Of a stretch of 5,904 nt of DNA, positions 1-5,327 are shown in pieces. Source of the stretch: Bacteroidales bacterium (lineage in GTDB: Bacteria; Bacteroidota; Bacteroidia; Bacteroidales; UBA932); the NCBI GenBank assembly GCA_023227835.1, contig JALOCI010000094.1, positions 1 to 5,904 on the forward strand. Reading direction: 5' to 3'. The position numbers and the translations under genes are program-made. Positions within the stretch are counted from its first letter, which is position 1, and every line of letters starts with the position of its first letter. The notes under the pieces were generated by a model that had not been told where the DNA came from, did no database searches, and saw only the letters and a program-made list of their open reading frames with translations.

Positions 1-1
1 C

Positions 2-1072
2 GAGCTGCGCAGCCCGCAGGCCGTGCTCGACAAGCTGTACGGGGCGCTCACGTTCGATCCGCTCGCCTTTCTGCGCATGTCGCCGCGCGATCGCCTTGGT
101 GCCGTCCTGGAGCTGGGCGGGCCCGAGGTGCTGAAGCTGGAGGAGCGCCGCGCCAGCCTGCGATCCCAGCGCGCCGACCTGGTGAAGCAATCCAAGCAGG
201 CGAGCGCCGCGGCCGCCGCGATGCCGGTGTTCCCGGACGCGCCGCCCGAGTCGGTGTCGGTGTCCGACTTGAACGCCGCGATCCAGCAGGAGCGCGCGTG
301 GCAGGACAAGGCCGCCGAGTTGGGCACCGCCAAGCTGCGCGCGTCGAACGAGCGCCTGCGCTGGGAATCAAAGGCCAAGGAACTGGAGGCCGAGGCCGTG
401 CGCATGCGCGCCGAGATCGAGCAACGCCTCCAGGATGCACGATCCGCGCTGGAGATGGCCGCGCGCTGCGCATCCGAGGAGCAGGGGTTCGCCCAGGCGT
501 ATGAGAACGCCACGACCGTGGACCACGCCGCGATCGCAGCGAGCCTCTCCGCGCAGATCGACAACGTGCACACGCTGAACCAGCAGGTCGCCGCGAACCG
601 CGCCGCGGCCGCCGCCAAGACTAAGGCCCGCGATCTGGAGGACGGCGCCGCCGATCTCGATCGGGATCTGGAGGCGGTGGACACCCAGCGCCGCGCGCTC
701 CTCGCCCAGGCCCTGCGCGCCGTGCCCGGGATGGACATTGGGCCCGACGGCGTGCTCCTCGCCGGCCTGCCGTTCGAACAGGCCGCGACGTCCGAGCAGC
801 TGCGCGCCGCCCTGGGGATCGGTATCGCCGCCAACCCCGATCTGCGCCTGCTGCTGATCCGCGAGGGCAGCCTCCTGGACGCCGACGCCCTGGCCGAGGT
901 GGCCCGCGTCGCCGAGTCCCACGACGTGCAGGTCCTGATCGAGCGGGTGGGCGACGCCGGCGCCGGGGCGTTCGGCGGGATCGGTGTGGTGATCGAGGAT
1001 GGCAGCGTGACCGAGGAGTGGGACGCGCCCGAACTGCCGCCCGTCGGCGCCATGGGGCACGGTCATGACTGA
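2..1072 (+). CDS. Phage SMC/RecF-like coiled-coil ATPase, C-terminal part (5' end outside window)
   Basis: The reading frame is open to the left edge, so the N-terminus, where a Walker A P-loop should lie, is missing; 356 residues are visible. A GTG at 23 is in frame but is not the likely start, because the codons before it (ELRSPQAVLDKL) fit the conserved entry to this family, followed by the FDPLAF segment. Residues about 45-235 are rich in Ala, Glu, Arg and Gln and look like coiled coil. The C-terminal nucleotide-binding half follows: a signature-like segment at SEQLRAAL (residues 264-271), then LRLLLIREGSLLD (281-293), which aligns with Walker B plus D-loop. The usual Walker B Asp position holds Arg and the catalytic Glu is kept. 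From memory, phage proteins of this type are annotated as AAA or SMC-like ATPases and sit among replication and recombination genes. A DNA repair, recombination or end-processing role is inferred. There is no CxxC zinc hook in the visible part. The stop overlaps the next start by 8 bases. Confidence 0.8.
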   Translation, partial: ELRSPQAVLDKLYGALTFDPLAFLRMSPRDRLGAVLELGGPEVLKLEERRASLRSQRADLVKQSKQASAAAAAMPVFPDAPPESVSVSDLNAAIQQERAWQDKAAELGTAKLRASNERLRWESKAKELEAEAVRMRAEIEQRLQDARSALEMAARCASEEQGFAQAYENATTVDHAAIAASLSAQIDNVHTLNQQVAANRAAAAAKTKARDLEDGAADLDRDLEAVDTQRRALLAQALRAVPGMDIGPDGVLLAGLPFEQAATSEQLRAALGIGIAANPDLRLLLIREGSLLDADALAEVARVAESHDVQVLIERVGDAGAGAFGGIGVVIEDGSVTEEWDAPELPPVGAMGHGHD

Positions 1073-1502
1073 GACCAAGCGCAAGATCGCCGACGTGCAG
1101 GTGGGCGAGCGGGTGGCCGTTCGCCTCGGGGCTACGTTCGACCACTACGCCGAGGTGGTGCGGGTGACGCCCACCACGATCGTTACCCGTCGGCCGAAAC
1201 TGGACGACAGCCGCGAGGTGGTCTGGCGCCGCAAGGATGGCCGGGAGCGGGGCAAGAGCGGCGGCTGGCGACACTGGGAGATCGATCTGCCGCGCCCCGA
1301 GGACGAGGCCACCAGCTTGCTGCGCACCACCCAGTACCAGATGGACCAGGCCCGCGAGGAGATCGGCGCAGTGACGCCGGCCGACCTCGTGCGCATGGGA
1401 GACCGCGCGAGGAACCCGATCGAGGCGATGCGCCTGGGGTGCAAGTTGTTCCGGGCCGACCTGGCCAAGATCAGGGGCGAGGCCGAGGCGGTGCAGCCAT
1501 GA
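1065..1502 (+). CDS. Hypothetical phage protein, 145 aa
   Basis: Not assigned to a named family. The N-terminal half (residues about 8-45) alternates hydrophobic and polar residues (VGERVAVRLGATFDHYAEVVRVTPTTIVTRR) like a small beta-barrel. It is followed by a basic stretch with WRRKDGRERG. This pattern, a short beta domain ending in a K/R-x-DGRE-x-G motif, is familiar from small phage proteins of unknown function. The C-terminal half (about 78-145) is predicted helical, with a run of Glu, Arg and Ala. There is no membrane segment and no obvious catalytic motif. The ATG at 1065 overlaps the ATPase stop by 8 bases, and only a weak G-rich site (1054-1057) precedes it, so translation probably depends on coupling. 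The stop overlaps the start of the topoisomerase-like gene in ATGA. Its position between the ATPase and the TopoVIA-like gene suggests, but does not show, a role with them. Confidence 0.85.
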   Translation: MTETKRKIADVQVGERVAVRLGATFDHYAEVVRVTPTTIVTRRPKLDDSREVVWRRKDGRERGKSGGWRHWEIDLPRPEDEATSLLRTTQYQMDQAREEIGAVTPADLVRMGDRARNPIEAMRLGCKLFRADLAKIRGEAEAVQP

Positions 1503-2419
1503 GGGAGGCATTCAAGGAGCGCACGTTCCGGGCCGAGTCGTTGGCGGTGATCGAGCTGGTGATCGAGATCCTGGACGACTACGCCGCCCAGGGCTACACG
1601 TTGACCCTGCGGCAGGTCTACTATCAGCTCGTGGCCAAGGGCAAGATCCCGAACAGCCTGGAGTCGTACAAGCGGATCGGCGACCTCGTGAACGAGGGGC
1701 GCCTCGCCGGCCTGATCGACTGGTCCAGGATCGAGGACCGCGCCCGCGAGACCGTGACCCCGGCGCACTGGACGAGCGCCGCCGAGATCGCCGAGGCGTG
1801 CGCCCGGCAGTACCGGGTGGACCACTGGGACCGGCAGCCGTACCACGTCGAGATCCTGGTGGAGAAGCAGGCCCTGGAGGGTGTGCTGGAGCCGGCGGCC
1901 AAGCGGTGGGATCTGCCGTTCACCGCGAACAAGGGCTACCTGTCCCAGTCCATGGTCTACCAGATCGCCAAGCGCCTGGGCGACTGTCACGACGCCGGGC
2001 AGGAGATCCGCCTGCTGTACCTCGGCGACCACGACCCCAGCGGCCTGGACATGGACCGCGATCTTCTGGACCGCCTGCGCCTGTTCACCCGTGGCGAGTT
2101 CACGATCGAGGTGGTGCGCCTCGCCCTGCTCATGGAGCAGATCGAAAAGTACGACCCACCCGAGAACCCGGCCAAGATCACCGATAGCCGCGCCGCCGGC
2201 TACATCGCCCGGCACGGCGACAGCTCGTGGGAACTGGACGCCCTGGAGCCGCGCGTGCTCGTGGGCCTGGTCGACGACGCCGTGGGCGAGGTCCTGGACC
2301 AGGACGCCTGGGACGAGGCCGAGGAGCGACAGGGCGAGGGGCGCAGGCAGCTGCGCGCGTTCGCTGCCCAAGTGCGCGGTGACGAACCCGAGGACGAACC
2401 CGAGGACGAGGAGGGATGA
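1499..2419 (+). CDS. TopoVI subunit A/Spo11-like protein with catalytic-type tyrosine and Toprim domain (Mini-A-like)
   Basis: The protein has 306 residues. Residues about 12-75 form a helical, winged-helix-like region with LTLRQVYYQLVAKG (35-48). The R38-x-x-Y41-Y42 pattern matches the RxxYY site of TopoVIA/Spo11, where a tyrosine attacks DNA. The Toprim part follows: VEKQAL with E122, then YLGDHDPSGLDM with D177 and D179. The E-to-DxD spacing of 55 residues is close to Spo11. A conserved-looking tail, DPPENPAKITDSRAAGYI and WELDALEP (219-251), resembles the C-terminal region of other Toprim proteins of this class. The protein is shorter than TopoVIA (about 350-400 aa), and no B-subunit ATPase gene is in the window. 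It ends in an acidic repeat, EPEDEPEDEE. The ATG at 1499 overlaps the preceding stop in ATGA; an in-frame GTG at 1439 would add 20 low-complexity residues inside the previous gene and was rejected. DNA cleavage or strand passage is inferred; family membership rests on motifs only. Confidence 0.85.
   Translation: MREAFKERTFRAESLAVIELVIEILDDYAAQGYTLTLRQVYYQLVAKGKIPNSLESYKRIGDLVNEGRLAGLIDWSRIEDRARETVTPAHWTSAAEIAEACARQYRVDHWDRQPYHVEILVEKQALEGVLEPAAKRWDLPFTANKGYLSQSMVYQIAKRLGDCHDAGQEIRLLYLGDHDPSGLDMDRDLLDRLRLFTRGEFTIEVVRLALLMEQIEKYDPPENPAKITDSRAAGYIARHGDSSWELDALEPRVLVGLVDDAVGEVLDQDAWDEAEERQGEGRRQLRAFAAQVRGDEPEDEPEDEEG
2381..2410 (+). repeat. 12-base tandem repeat, two and a half copies
   Basis: GACGAACCCGAG occurs twice in direct tandem (2381-2392, 2393-2404), followed by GACGAG. 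It is in frame (a multiple of three) and encodes the acidic DEPEDEPEDE tail of the topoisomerase-like protein. Its last bases run into the GAGGAGGG ribosome binding site of the next gene. Slippage could change the copy number without breaking the frame. Confidence 0.8.
2408..2415 (+). promoter_or_regulatory. Ribosome binding site that decides the start of the coiled-coil gene
   Basis: GAGGAGGG lies directly against an ATG at 2416 with no spacer, but 6 bases before an ATG at 2422. The second has normal spacing, so 2422 is preferred. The site is inside the last codons of the preceding gene. Confidence 0.65.
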
Positions 2420-2421
2420 CC

Positions 2422-3354
2422 ATGCAGCGCAGTGGATACACCCAGCCAGAAGCACCGGCGAACCCGACACCACCGAGCCAGCGGGAATCCTCCAGCCGCG
2501 AGGCGGCCATGAAGCTGGCGCAGGCGATCGACGTCATGGCCGAGCGCATGCACGACGCCTTCAAGACCGAGGCCGACCGCCTGCGGCCGATAGTCGAAAC
2601 GCTGGGCGAGTCCATGCGCCGGCGGGATGCGCGGATCGCCGACGCTGGGATCGAGGTCGCCACGACGCGGACACGGGAGGCGGACAAGGTGGCGCGGCTG
2701 CGCTCCCGGATCGTCGGGCTGCTGGCCGCCCTGCGGGAATCCCAGGAGCAGGCCCGCATGAACTACGCCACGGCCGAGGCCCACTGCCGCGGGCTGTCCA
2801 CGCACGTGGCCGCGGCCGAGGAGCGGGGTGCACTGGCGGCCGAGGAGAGGATCCGCGGTCTCCGGGCCGAACTGGGCAACGCCCTGCGGATCGGCACCCA
2901 GTACCGGGAGGCGGCCGAACAGCTCCAGGCCAGCCTCGACAAGCTGCACGGGCACAAGTTCTCCGAGCGGGTCCACGGCGTGCTCGTGGCCCGCGCCGCC
3001 CAGGCCGAGGAGCGCGCCAAGCGGCTGGAGGAGATCGCCGACCAGGCCCTCACCGGCTGGTCTGATTCGGTGCAGGCCGCGGCCGAGTGCGGGGTCGGCA
3101 ACTACAGCGACCAGCCCATGCAGATCCACGATCTGCGGGTGAAGCTGCACGGGGAACTGGCGCCGCCGGCCGAGCGCGAGGACGAGCCCGACCCGATCGA
3201 GGAGGAGCGCCCGCAGGTGTGCAAGTTCGGGGCGCCCGGGTGTCCGGGCTGGCCGCACAACGCCAGCGACGCCGCGAAGATCTGCCCGGCCCACGAGGAG
3301 CTGTACGAGCGGGCGCGCCGCGCTGGCATGCCGGCGAGCGGGAGGCACGGGTGA
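2422..3354 (+). CDS. Coiled-coil protein with C-terminal Cys/His cluster, 310 aa
   Basis: No family is recognised. The first 25 or so residues are Pro/Ser/Gln-rich and probably disordered. Residues about 30-245 are nearly all helical and rich in Ala, Glu, Arg and Leu, with long stretches likely to form coiled coil. After an acidic Pro/Glu linker comes a cluster, C267-x6-C274, H279, C288-x2-H291, with two Trp/Pro turns (PGWPH), which could bind one zinc ion. ATG 2422 (MQRSGY) is chosen because the GAGGAGGG at 2408-2415 has correct spacing to it; ATG 2416 would add two residues and make an ATGA overlap with the previous stop. The C-terminus overlaps the next gene in GTGA. It could be a structural partner of the ATPase or topoisomerase-like protein, but that is only position-based inference. 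Confidence 0.85.
   Translation: MQRSGYTQPEAPANPTPPSQRESSSREAAMKLAQAIDVMAERMHDAFKTEADRLRPIVETLGESMRRRDARIADAGIEVATTRTREADKVARLRSRIVGLLAALRESQEQARMNYATAEAHCRGLSTHVAAAEERGALAAEERIRGLRAELGNALRIGTQYREAAEQLQASLDKLHGHKFSERVHGVLVARAAQAEERAKRLEEIADQALTGWSDSVQAAAECGVGNYSDQPMQIHDLRVKLHGELAPPAEREDEPDPIEEERPQVCKFGAPGCPGWPHNASDAAKICPAHEELYERARRAGMPASGRHG
3340..3345 (+). promoter_or_regulatory. Ribosome binding site for the 61-aa gene
   Basis: GGGAGG ends 5 bases before the GTG at 3351. It supports this GTG over upstream in-frame starts, which would run far into the preceding gene in a wrong frame. Confidence 0.65.
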
Positions 3355-3536
3355 CCGATCAGGCCTACCCGCTGGTCTGGGGGTGGAAGGCCAAGCTCCC
3401 CGAGCGATTCGGCCAGGCCTGCCGGATCATCGTTCGGGGCAAGCGCATGAACAGCGTTCTCGTGGAATTCGAGGCCGACGGGTTCGTGGTCGTGACCAGC
3501 CGGTGGGCAGTGCGCCGGCGAAAGGAGGCACCGTGA
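3351..3536 (+). CDS. Small basic hypothetical phage protein, 61 aa
   Basis: The start is GTG 3351, overlapping the previous stop in GTGA and preceded by GGGAGG at good spacing. The same frame is open further left, but that part is Arg/Gly/Ala-rich shadow of the coiled-coil gene. The protein has a short N-terminus with YPLVWGWKAK, a CRIIVRGKRMNSVLVEFE core (residues 24-41) and VVVTSRWAVRRRKE at the end. Alternating hydrophobic residues suggest a small beta-barrel, and the basic tail suggests contact with nucleic acid. I recall similar short proteins (RGxMNSVLVEFEDG, VTSRRAxRR) in high-GC phages without known function; I cannot name a family. The stop overlaps the next start in GTGA. Confidence 0.8.
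   Translation: MTDQAYPLVWGWKAKLPERFGQACRIIVRGKRMNSVLVEFEADGFVVVTSRWAVRRRKEAP
3521..3528 (+). promoter_or_regulatory. Strong ribosome binding site for the membrane protein gene
   Basis: AAAGGAGG lies 4 bases before the GTG at 3533 and is one of the best Shine-Dalgarno matches in the window. It fixes the start at 3533 rather than at an in-frame ATG at 3383. Confidence 0.7.
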
Positions 3537-4366
3537 AGCTGACCACCGATCAAACCAACCGCTGCGCCGAGGTCCTGAAGCGGGGCCGCGTGCTGAACCA
3601 GCAGCTCGTGCGCGACCTCGTGGCCGTCGTGGCACCCTGGCTCGTGGTGTTCGTCGGGTCCTGGGTCATGGCACCCGGGGCCGAGGTCGTGGAGCTGGCG
3701 CCGCGCTGGTGGTGGCGCGTGCTGGGCCTGGGGCCGTGGGCGCTGCGCCGCGCCAAGGGAAAGCTGGAGCCCCTGATCGTGGAGCTGGCGCCGGCCGGGA
3801 CGCGGATCAAGCTGCGCGGGCCGGGGGCCCTCACCGTGCTGCGCCGGCTCACACCTGGGGCGATCGTGCTCGCCCTGCTCCTCGCCGCGTGCTCCACCGC
3901 CCGCGTGGCCTCGCCGATCGCCGTGTACGACAGCGCGACCGCGGCCGACTACGCCGAGGCCGAGGACCACTTCGCCGGCGTGGGGGGCGCGATCCCCGTG
4001 TCGCCGGTGCTGTACTGGAACGACGCCCGGTGCCAGGAACTGCTGGACAAGCGGGACGCCCTGGCCAGCGTCGGCGCCGGTGCGGGCGGACTGGGCGGTG
4101 CGTCCGGCCTGGCCGCGGTGCTGCCCGAGGACGCCAGCCGATCCATGCGCCTGGGGTTCGGGATCACAACCGTGGTGCTGGCCGCCGCGACCACAGCGAT
4201 CTCCTTGGCCGCGCGCTCCATGTCCGAGCGGTTCGAACAGTTCTGCGCCGTGGAGCGGCCGACGATCGCCGACCCACCCCACGAACTGGAGCCCGAGCCC
4301 GGGGACAGGCCGATCACCGTGGACGCGCCGATCCAGCCCGAGGAGCCGGACGGGGGGACGCCATGA
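3533..4366 (+). CDS. Membrane protein with internal lipoprotein signal, 277 aa
   Basis: The start is GTG 3533, in a GTGA overlap and behind AAAGGAGG. Residues about 29-47 (LVAVVAPWLVVFVGSWVMA) form a likely membrane segment. Residues 51-101 are amphipathic and basic. At 102-120 lies VLRRLTPGAIVLALLLAAC, a textbook type II signal peptide with lipobox LAAC and cysteine 120, but in the interior of the frame. Its first residue is a GTG codon at 3836, so a separate lipoprotein of 176 residues could start there; the upstream G-rich run is only a weak ribosome binding site. The distal part has C167 and C238, a Gly/Ala-rich segment (180-196), a second hydrophobic helix (207-227) and a Pro/Glu-rich tail. 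Codon third positions look coding throughout, and no stop separates the halves. It may be one protein, a fusion, or two nested products. Function is unknown; an envelope location is inferred. Confidence 0.75.
   Translation: MKLTTDQTNRCAEVLKRGRVLNQQLVRDLVAVVAPWLVVFVGSWVMAPGAEVVELAPRWWWRVLGLGPWALRRAKGKLEPLIVELAPAGTRIKLRGPGALTVLRRLTPGAIVLALLLAACSTARVASPIAVYDSATAADYAEAEDHFAGVGGAIPVSPVLYWNDARCQELLDKRDALASVGAGAGGLGGASGLAAVLPEDASRSMRLGFGITTVVLAAATTAISLAARSMSERFEQFCAVERPTIADPPHELEPEPGDRPITVDAPIQPEEPDGGTP
3687..3793 (+). repeat. 17-base direct repeat, 90 bases apart, inside the membrane protein gene
   Basis: TCGTGGAGCTGGCGCCG occurs at 3687-3703 and 3777-3793. The 90-base offset keeps the frame, so both copies encode VELAP. 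It may be a remnant of a 30-codon duplication or chance in GC-rich coding DNA; flanking residues are not alike. Confidence 0.6.
3836..4366 (+). other. Possible nested lipoprotein from internal GTG start
   Basis: Starting at GTG 3836, the product would open with MLRRLTPG, a hydrophobic core and LAAC, giving mature Cys at position 19: positive n-region, h-region and lipobox all in normal order and length. The tail after the lipobox has two Cys, a hydrophobic helix and a Pro-rich end. A lipid anchor plus a distal membrane helix recalls unimolecular spanins, but the roughly 50-residue tail after the helix and the absence of nearby lysis genes argue against it. This is an alternative reading of the same frame, not an additional independent gene. 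Confidence 0.35.
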
Positions 4367-4968
4367 GCGACTTCAGGCTGGAGCCGATAGAACAGGGGCG
4401 AGCCACGCGCCGCGAGCCCCCCACGCGATCGATGCTCCCCCCCATGAAGGGGTCCGTGACGTTCGGCGGGGGCAACGACCGATACCGGTACGAGCTGCGC
4501 CGCTGGTGGGGTCCGGGCCCGCTCGTGGTGTTCATCGGTCTGAACCCGTCCACGGCCGCCGACACCAAGGACGATCCGACGCTGCGCCGCTGCTGCGGGT
4601 TCGCTCGCCGCTGGGGGTTCGACGGCGTGATCATGGTCAATCTGTACGCCCTGCGCGCGACCGACCCCGCGCTGCTGCGCGAGCACTTCGATCCCATGGG
4701 CAAGCACAACGACGCCCACCTGCGGATCGCCGCCGCCGCGGCCAAGTGCCTGGTCGCCTGCTGGGGGGCGCACGGCGGACCGGACGGCGCCCGCCTGCTG
4801 GAGCCCGGATCCACCCCGGTGGTGGACGTGCTGGTCGATCGCGATCTCCAGTGTCTGGGCAAGAACAAGGACGGCAGCCCGCGCCACCCGCTCTACCTGC
4901 GCGCGGACACGCCGGTCGAGCTGTTCATCGGGCGAGGCCCGGACGGGAGGAGGACGCCATGCGGCTGA
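4363..4968 (+). CDS. DUF1643 domain protein, 201 aa
   Basis: Residues 41-179 match the DUF1643 pattern closely: RYRYELRRWWG, then FIGLNPSTAADTKDDPTLRRC (57-77), GFARRWGFDGVIMVNLYALRATDP (79-102), an HND motif (115-117), ACWGAHG (132-138) and CLGKNKDGSPRHPLYL (164-179). All conserved blocks are present in order, so the domain is intact. The biochemical role of DUF1643 is not established to my knowledge; it occurs in phages and bacteria. The invariant Asn-Pro-Ser-Thr and Asp-Asp-Pro-Thr blocks suggest an active or binding site. The ATG at 4363 overlaps the previous stop in ATGA, with a G-rich but imperfect ribosome binding site (4352-4358). ATGs at 4432 and 4444 would drop an unconserved 23-27-residue leader and cannot be excluded. 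It overlaps the following DUF4406 gene by 10 bases, which suggests coupled translation. Confidence 0.9.
   Translation: MSDFRLEPIEQGRATRREPPTRSMLPPMKGSVTFGGGNDRYRYELRRWWGPGPLVVFIGLNPSTAADTKDDPTLRRCCGFARRWGFDGVIMVNLYALRATDPALLREHFDPMGKHNDAHLRIAAAAAKCLVACWGAHGGPDGARLLEPGSTPVVDVLVDRDLQCLGKNKDGSPRHPLYLRADTPVELFIGRGPDGRRTPCG
4945..4954 (+). promoter_or_regulatory. Ribosome binding site for the DUF4406 gene
   Basis: GGGAGGAGGA lies 4-8 bases before ATG 4959, within the end of the DUF1643 gene. It is strong enough to allow independent initiation despite the 10-base overlap. Confidence 0.65.
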
Positions 4969-5327
4969 TCTACATCGCCGGGCCCTACCGGGCGCCGACC
5001 AGGTGGCAGGAGGAGCAGAACGTGCGCGCGGCCGAGATCGCCGCCTATCACGTCGCCGAGATGGGGGCGTACCCCGTGACCCCGCACGCCAACACCCGGC
5101 CATACTTCGCCGACGCGCAGCCCGGGGAGTTCTGGCTGGCCGGCACCATGGAGCTGCTGCGCCGGTGCGACGCCGTGCTGCTCCTCCCGGACTGGGCCGG
5201 GTCCGAGGGCGCCCAGGCCGAGCGCGCCGAGGCGCTGCGCCTGGAGATCCCGGTGTTCTGCTGGCTGGCCGGCCTGGCCCAGTGGCTGCACGACGGGGGG
5301 ATCGACCACGAGGAGGGTACACCGTGA
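4959..5327 (+). CDS. DUF4406 protein, nucleoside 2-deoxyribosyltransferase-like, 122 aa
   Basis: The protein opens with LIYIAGPYRAP (residues 3-13), the first strand and loop of the nucleoside 2-deoxyribosyltransferase-like fold. NVRAAEIAAYHVAEMGAYPVTPH (21-43) and FWLAGTMELLRRCDAVLLLPDW (58-79) follow. S82-x-GA-x-x-E88 then sits where deoxyribosyltransferases carry the D-S-G-x-x-x-E segment with the nucleophilic Glu. The length is normal for this short family. DUF4406 enzymes are not characterised well; cleavage or transfer on a nucleoside or nucleotide N-glycosidic bond is inferred from the fold, and E88 would be the key residue. The start ATG 4959 has a strong GGGAGGAGG upstream and overlaps the DUF1643 stop by 10 bases. 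The end overlaps the next gene in GTGA. The pairing with DUF1643 suggests a nucleotide-related module, possibly acting on the precursor pool. Confidence 0.88.
   Translation: MRLIYIAGPYRAPTRWQEEQNVRAAEIAAYHVAEMGAYPVTPHANTRPYFADAQPGEFWLAGTMELLRRCDAVLLLPDWAGSEGAQAERAEALRLEIPVFCWLAGLAQWLHDGGIDHEEGTP
5310..5317 (+). promoter_or_regulatory. Ribosome binding site for the Cys-pair protein gene
   Basis: GAGGAGGG lies 6 bases before GTG 5324 and supports that GTG as the true start; the in-frame region further left is a shadow of the DUF4406 gene. Confidence 0.65.

Noticed and set aside
1439..1498. Upstream GTG start for the topoisomerase-like gene
   Set aside because: It adds 20 Gly/Arg/Gln residues read inside the preceding gene; ATG 1499 gives the ATGA junction typical of the operon.
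1499..2419. Complete Wadjet-like defence system
   Set aside because: There are no JetA or JetB-like genes in the window and the ATPase is of the short phage type; only the ATPase-Toprim pairing is reminiscent.
1145..2473. Long minus-strand open frame of 442 codons
   Set aside because: It lies antisense to the 145-aa gene and the topoisomerase-like gene, whose motifs are clear. Its sequence is a low-complexity Leu/Gly/Val/His mix, as expected from the complement of GC-rich codons.
1881..3065. Plus-strand open frame of 394 codons spanning two genes
   Set aside because: It is Arg/Ser/Thr/Pro-rich without any recognisable motif and overlaps two better frames with good ribosome binding sites.
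3709..4362. N-terminal extension of the DUF1643 frame
   Set aside because: The extension is Arg/Gly-rich out-of-frame reading of the membrane protein gene; conserved domain sequence begins only after ATG 4363.
3533..4366. Rz/Rz1-type spanin pair
   Set aside because: The internal lipobox is in the same frame rather than a shifted one, and no endolysin or holin is nearby.
4437..4452. C-run and GGGG around ATG 4444 as a hairpin or terminator
   Set aside because: The stem is only about 4 base pairs with a 5-base loop, lies inside a coding frame and has no T-run.
5003..5323. N-terminal extension of the Cys-pair protein frame
   Set aside because: It is out-of-frame reading of the DUF4406 gene; GTG 5324 has a strong ribosome binding site and GTGA overlap.
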